Shown: piece after piece, positions 8,195 through 9,510 of the stretch
How positions within the stretch are numbered: the stretch's first letter is position 1
How the letters are laid out: every line of letters begins with the position of its first letter
Assembly (NCBI GenBank): GCA_020216625.1
Contig: JAIUYB010000053.1
Location: 1-9,510 of the forward strand
Direction of reading: 5' to 3'
Source: Desulfarculus sp.
GTDB taxonomy: Bacteria > Desulfobacterota > Desulfarculia > Desulfarculales > Desulfarculaceae
DNA length: 9,510 nt
Made by a program: the position numbers and the translations under genes
The notes under the pieces: generated by a model
Database searches by the model: none
The model's input: the letters and a program-made list of their open reading frames with translations, nothing else
What the model was told of the DNA's origin: nothing

Positions 8195-8342
8195 GGACCT
8201 CACCTCCTTCACGGCCGCCGGCGCGACCTGGTCTGGTTGCGGGGGAGCGTCTTCGCCCACCACGCTCCCGGTGGGACGCGCGCACCCCACTTTCTGCTCC
8301 TTGGGCATGCCAAGCCTCCTGTCGGGTCTTGACGGTCACTAT

Positions 8343-8382
8343 CCGGTCTTTCGATGGAAAGCCGGTTCACCAATATTTATTG
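8343..8382 (-). promoter_or_regulatory. Possible operator or leader structure upstream of the peroxiredoxin
   Basis: The spacer upstream of the peroxiredoxin holds an inverted repeat at 8343-8365: arms CCGG-CTTTC and GAAAG-CCGG with a 4-nt centre and one unpaired base at 8347. Next to it is an AT-rich near-palindrome, CAATATTTATTG (8371-8382), which stands out in this GC-rich DNA and could supply a -10 region or a regulator site. No convincing -35/-10 pair was found. The remainder of 8383-8520 holds no gene that can be supported. Confidence 0.35.
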
Positions 8383-8520
8383 TCGATCAAACCGGGCAGG
8401 GGGGAAACAATTTTTCGCGACAGGTCGCCGCTATGGGACAAAGCATCCCCACCCCGTCGCCGGCCGGCGGCGGAGGAGGGGGCAAGAGGCGGGTTTTCAG
8501 GCGGCGCGAAGGGCGGGGTC

Positions 8521-8619
8521 TCAGTTATCTTTCTTTTTTCCCTGATGTTTTCCCAAAAAGACCAAAAGGAAGGCTATGGCCAGGGATACCCCCACGATCC
8601 AGTAAAAGTCAGCACCCAT
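8521..8619 (-). CDS. Small single-helix membrane protein, unknown function
   Basis: A 32-codon ORF, not recognised as a known family. It begins MGADFYWIVG, has one hydrophobic segment (about residues 6-22, ending FLLVFLG), and a basic tail KHQGKKKDN, which would favour an N-out, C-in orientation in the inner membrane. The ATG at 8619 is preceded by GGGGAG (8626-8631) with 6 nt spacing. The frame is open further to an ATG at 8709 (62 residues), but that start has no ribosome-binding site and the extension has no protein-like features. It begins 43 nt after the xthA stop on the same strand, so co-transcription is likely. Its codons use A and T at third positions more than the neighbours. No clear terminator follows. 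Confidence 0.6.
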   Translation of the reverse strand: MGADFYWIVGVSLAIAFLLVFLGKHQGKKKDN

Positions 8620-8662
8620 CTCCAACTCCCCAGGTTTGGTTTCGTAACGACAGGCCGCGAAA

Positions 8663-9510
8663 TCAAGGTAGCATCCGGCGACGATCCCTGGCAACCCCCG
8701 CTCGGGCATTGGCTAACGGGGCGTGAGCGGTTGGCCGGCAGCTGGGGTCGGCCAGCCTCGCACCGGCGCGGGGCGGGGCCGGGGTGTAGATCGCGAACTC
8801 GGCCAACAGGGGGGTGTGGTCGGAAGGCTTCTCCCTGCCACGCGGTGCGATGTCGACCCAACAAGAGGAGCAAGCCTGGGCCAGGGAGGGGCTGACCAGG
8901 AGATGGTCGATGCGCCAGCCCAGGTCGCGGGCGAAGGACTTGGGCAAGCGGTAGTCCCAGAAGGTGAACTGACGTTTTTCCGGGTTCAGTTGGCGGAAAA
9001 GGTCGCTGAGTCCCCACTCCAGCAGCCGGGAGAAGGCCTGGCGTTCGTCGGGGTGGAAACCCACCTGGCCCTCCAGGCGCTGGGGGTCGTAGACGTCCAG
9101 CGGTCCCGGGGCCACGTTCAAATCCCCGGCCAGCACCACCGCCTGTTCGGGGCGGCAGGTCTCCTCCAGCAGCCGCCGCAGCCGGGCCAGGAACTCCAGC
9201 TTGGCCGCGAAGGCGGGGTGGCCCACCTCGCGCCCCTGGGGCACGTAGGCATTGATCACCAGCAGCTCGCCCAGGCGGCCGCTGATCAGCCGGGCCTCTT
9301 GGTCCGGTCCCAACTCGGGCAGCCCGCGCCGCACCTCGGTCAGCTCGGCCCGGCTGAGCAACGCCACGCCGTTGTATGACTTTTGGCCAAGGAAAACAGA
9401 ATGATATCCGATGGCCTCCAAGTCGGGGGCCGGAAAGTCGGCGTCCTGGACCTTGATCTCCTGCAGGCAGACCAGGACGGGGTGGTTGGGGCTGGGCCAG
9501 TCGCGGCGGA
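8663..9510 (-). CDS. xthA: Exodeoxyribonuclease III / AP endonuclease, 5' end outside the window
   Basis: DNA-repair enzyme that cleaves at abasic sites and removes blocked 3' ends, important after oxidative damage. The visible 281 codons begin inside the protein, near residue 20 of the E. coli enzyme; the true start is beyond 9510. Catalytic motifs of the family are in order: VCLQEIKVQDADFP (Glu34 equivalent), INAYVPQG (Tyr109 equivalent), LAGDLNVAP (Asp151/Asn153 equivalents), WRIDHLLVS (Asp229 equivalent), and KPSDHTPLLAEF (His259 equivalent). The residues WDYRLPKSFARDLGWRID are typical of the XthA branch. After the usual end at AEF the frame continues for about 43 residues of Pro/Ala/Arg-rich sequence with no recognised domain. 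An in-frame TTG at 9421 is internal, not the start. Confidence 0.94.
   Translation of the reverse strand, partial: RRDWPSPNHPVLVCLQEIKVQDADFPAPDLEAIGYHSVFLGQKSYNGVALLSRAELTEVRRGLPELGPDQEARLISGRLGELLVINAYVPQGREVGHPAFAAKLEFLARLRRLLEETCRPEQAVVLAGDLNVAPGPLDVYDPQRLEGQVGFHPDERQAFSRLLEWGLSDLFRQLNPEKRQFTFWDYRLPKSFARDLGWRIDHLLVSPSLAQACSSCWVDIAPRGREKPSDHTPLLAEFAIYTPAPPRAGARLADPSCRPTAHAPLANARAGVARDRRRMLP

Noticed and set aside
7583..8308. Peroxiredoxin pseudogene split by a nonsense mutation
   Set aside because: There is only one interruption, it is TGA and not TAA or TAG, it falls exactly on the catalytic residue, the flanks are fully conserved, and a SECIS-like hairpin follows. Selenocysteine explains all of this better.
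8458..8475. GC palindrome CGCCGGCCGGCG as a terminator for xthA and the small ORF
   Set aside because: No T tract follows on either strand, and it is far from the stop codon; it is probably just GC-rich sequence.
8178..8895. Two + strand open frames of 182 and 188 codons across the spacer, the small ORF and xthA
   Set aside because: They are antisense to xthA, the small ORF and the 5' end of the peroxiredoxin, have no protein-like composition or ribosome-binding site, and look like GC-driven shadows.

Overview
The window is high-GC bacterial chromosome with a G/C-ending third-position bias in almost every gene. It suggests a member of the Desulfobacterota (former Deltaproteobacteria). That is an inference from the high GC, the alpha-operon layout, and a peroxiredoxin whose catalytic residue is encoded by an in-frame UGA (selenocysteine), a trait well known in anaerobes of that group. 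No taxonomic marker was compared.

Positions 1-3972 hold the distal part of the spectinomycin/alpha ribosomal operon, all on the + strand: map (methionine aminopeptidase), rpmJ (L36), rpsM (S13), rpsK (S11), rpsD (S4, TTG start), rpoA (RNA polymerase alpha) and rplQ (L17). Spacing is tight: rpsM and rpsK abut, and rpoA and rplQ overlap by 4 nt. A strong GC hairpin terminator follows rplQ. infA, often found between map and rpmJ, is absent from that gap. These genes serve translation, nascent-protein processing and transcription.

Positions 3973-7580 are a housekeeping block. ssb (- strand) and plsC (+ strand) diverge from a 91-bp spacer in which two face-to-face sigma70-like promoters overlap. 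Next is ftsK (+), with its own good promoter candidate that begins inside the plsC stop codon. A 13-bp hairpin forms a shared terminator between ftsK and the convergent gene that follows.

Positions 7583-9510 are all on the - strand. Read in transcription order they are xthA (exonuclease III, 5' end outside the window), an overlooked 32-residue single-helix membrane ORF, a spacer of roughly 210-330 bp without a gene, and the peroxiredoxin. The peroxiredoxin reads through TGA at 8054-8056, exactly at the peroxidatic position, and a SECIS-like hairpin lies just downstream. A naive gene caller would split it into two fragments or call a pseudogene. It also lacks the usual C-terminal resolving cysteine. 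xthA and the peroxiredoxin both fit oxidative-damage defence, but they are probably separate transcription units.

The selenoprotein is the most notable item. The family is known, so this is a clear instance with some unusual details rather than a new system.
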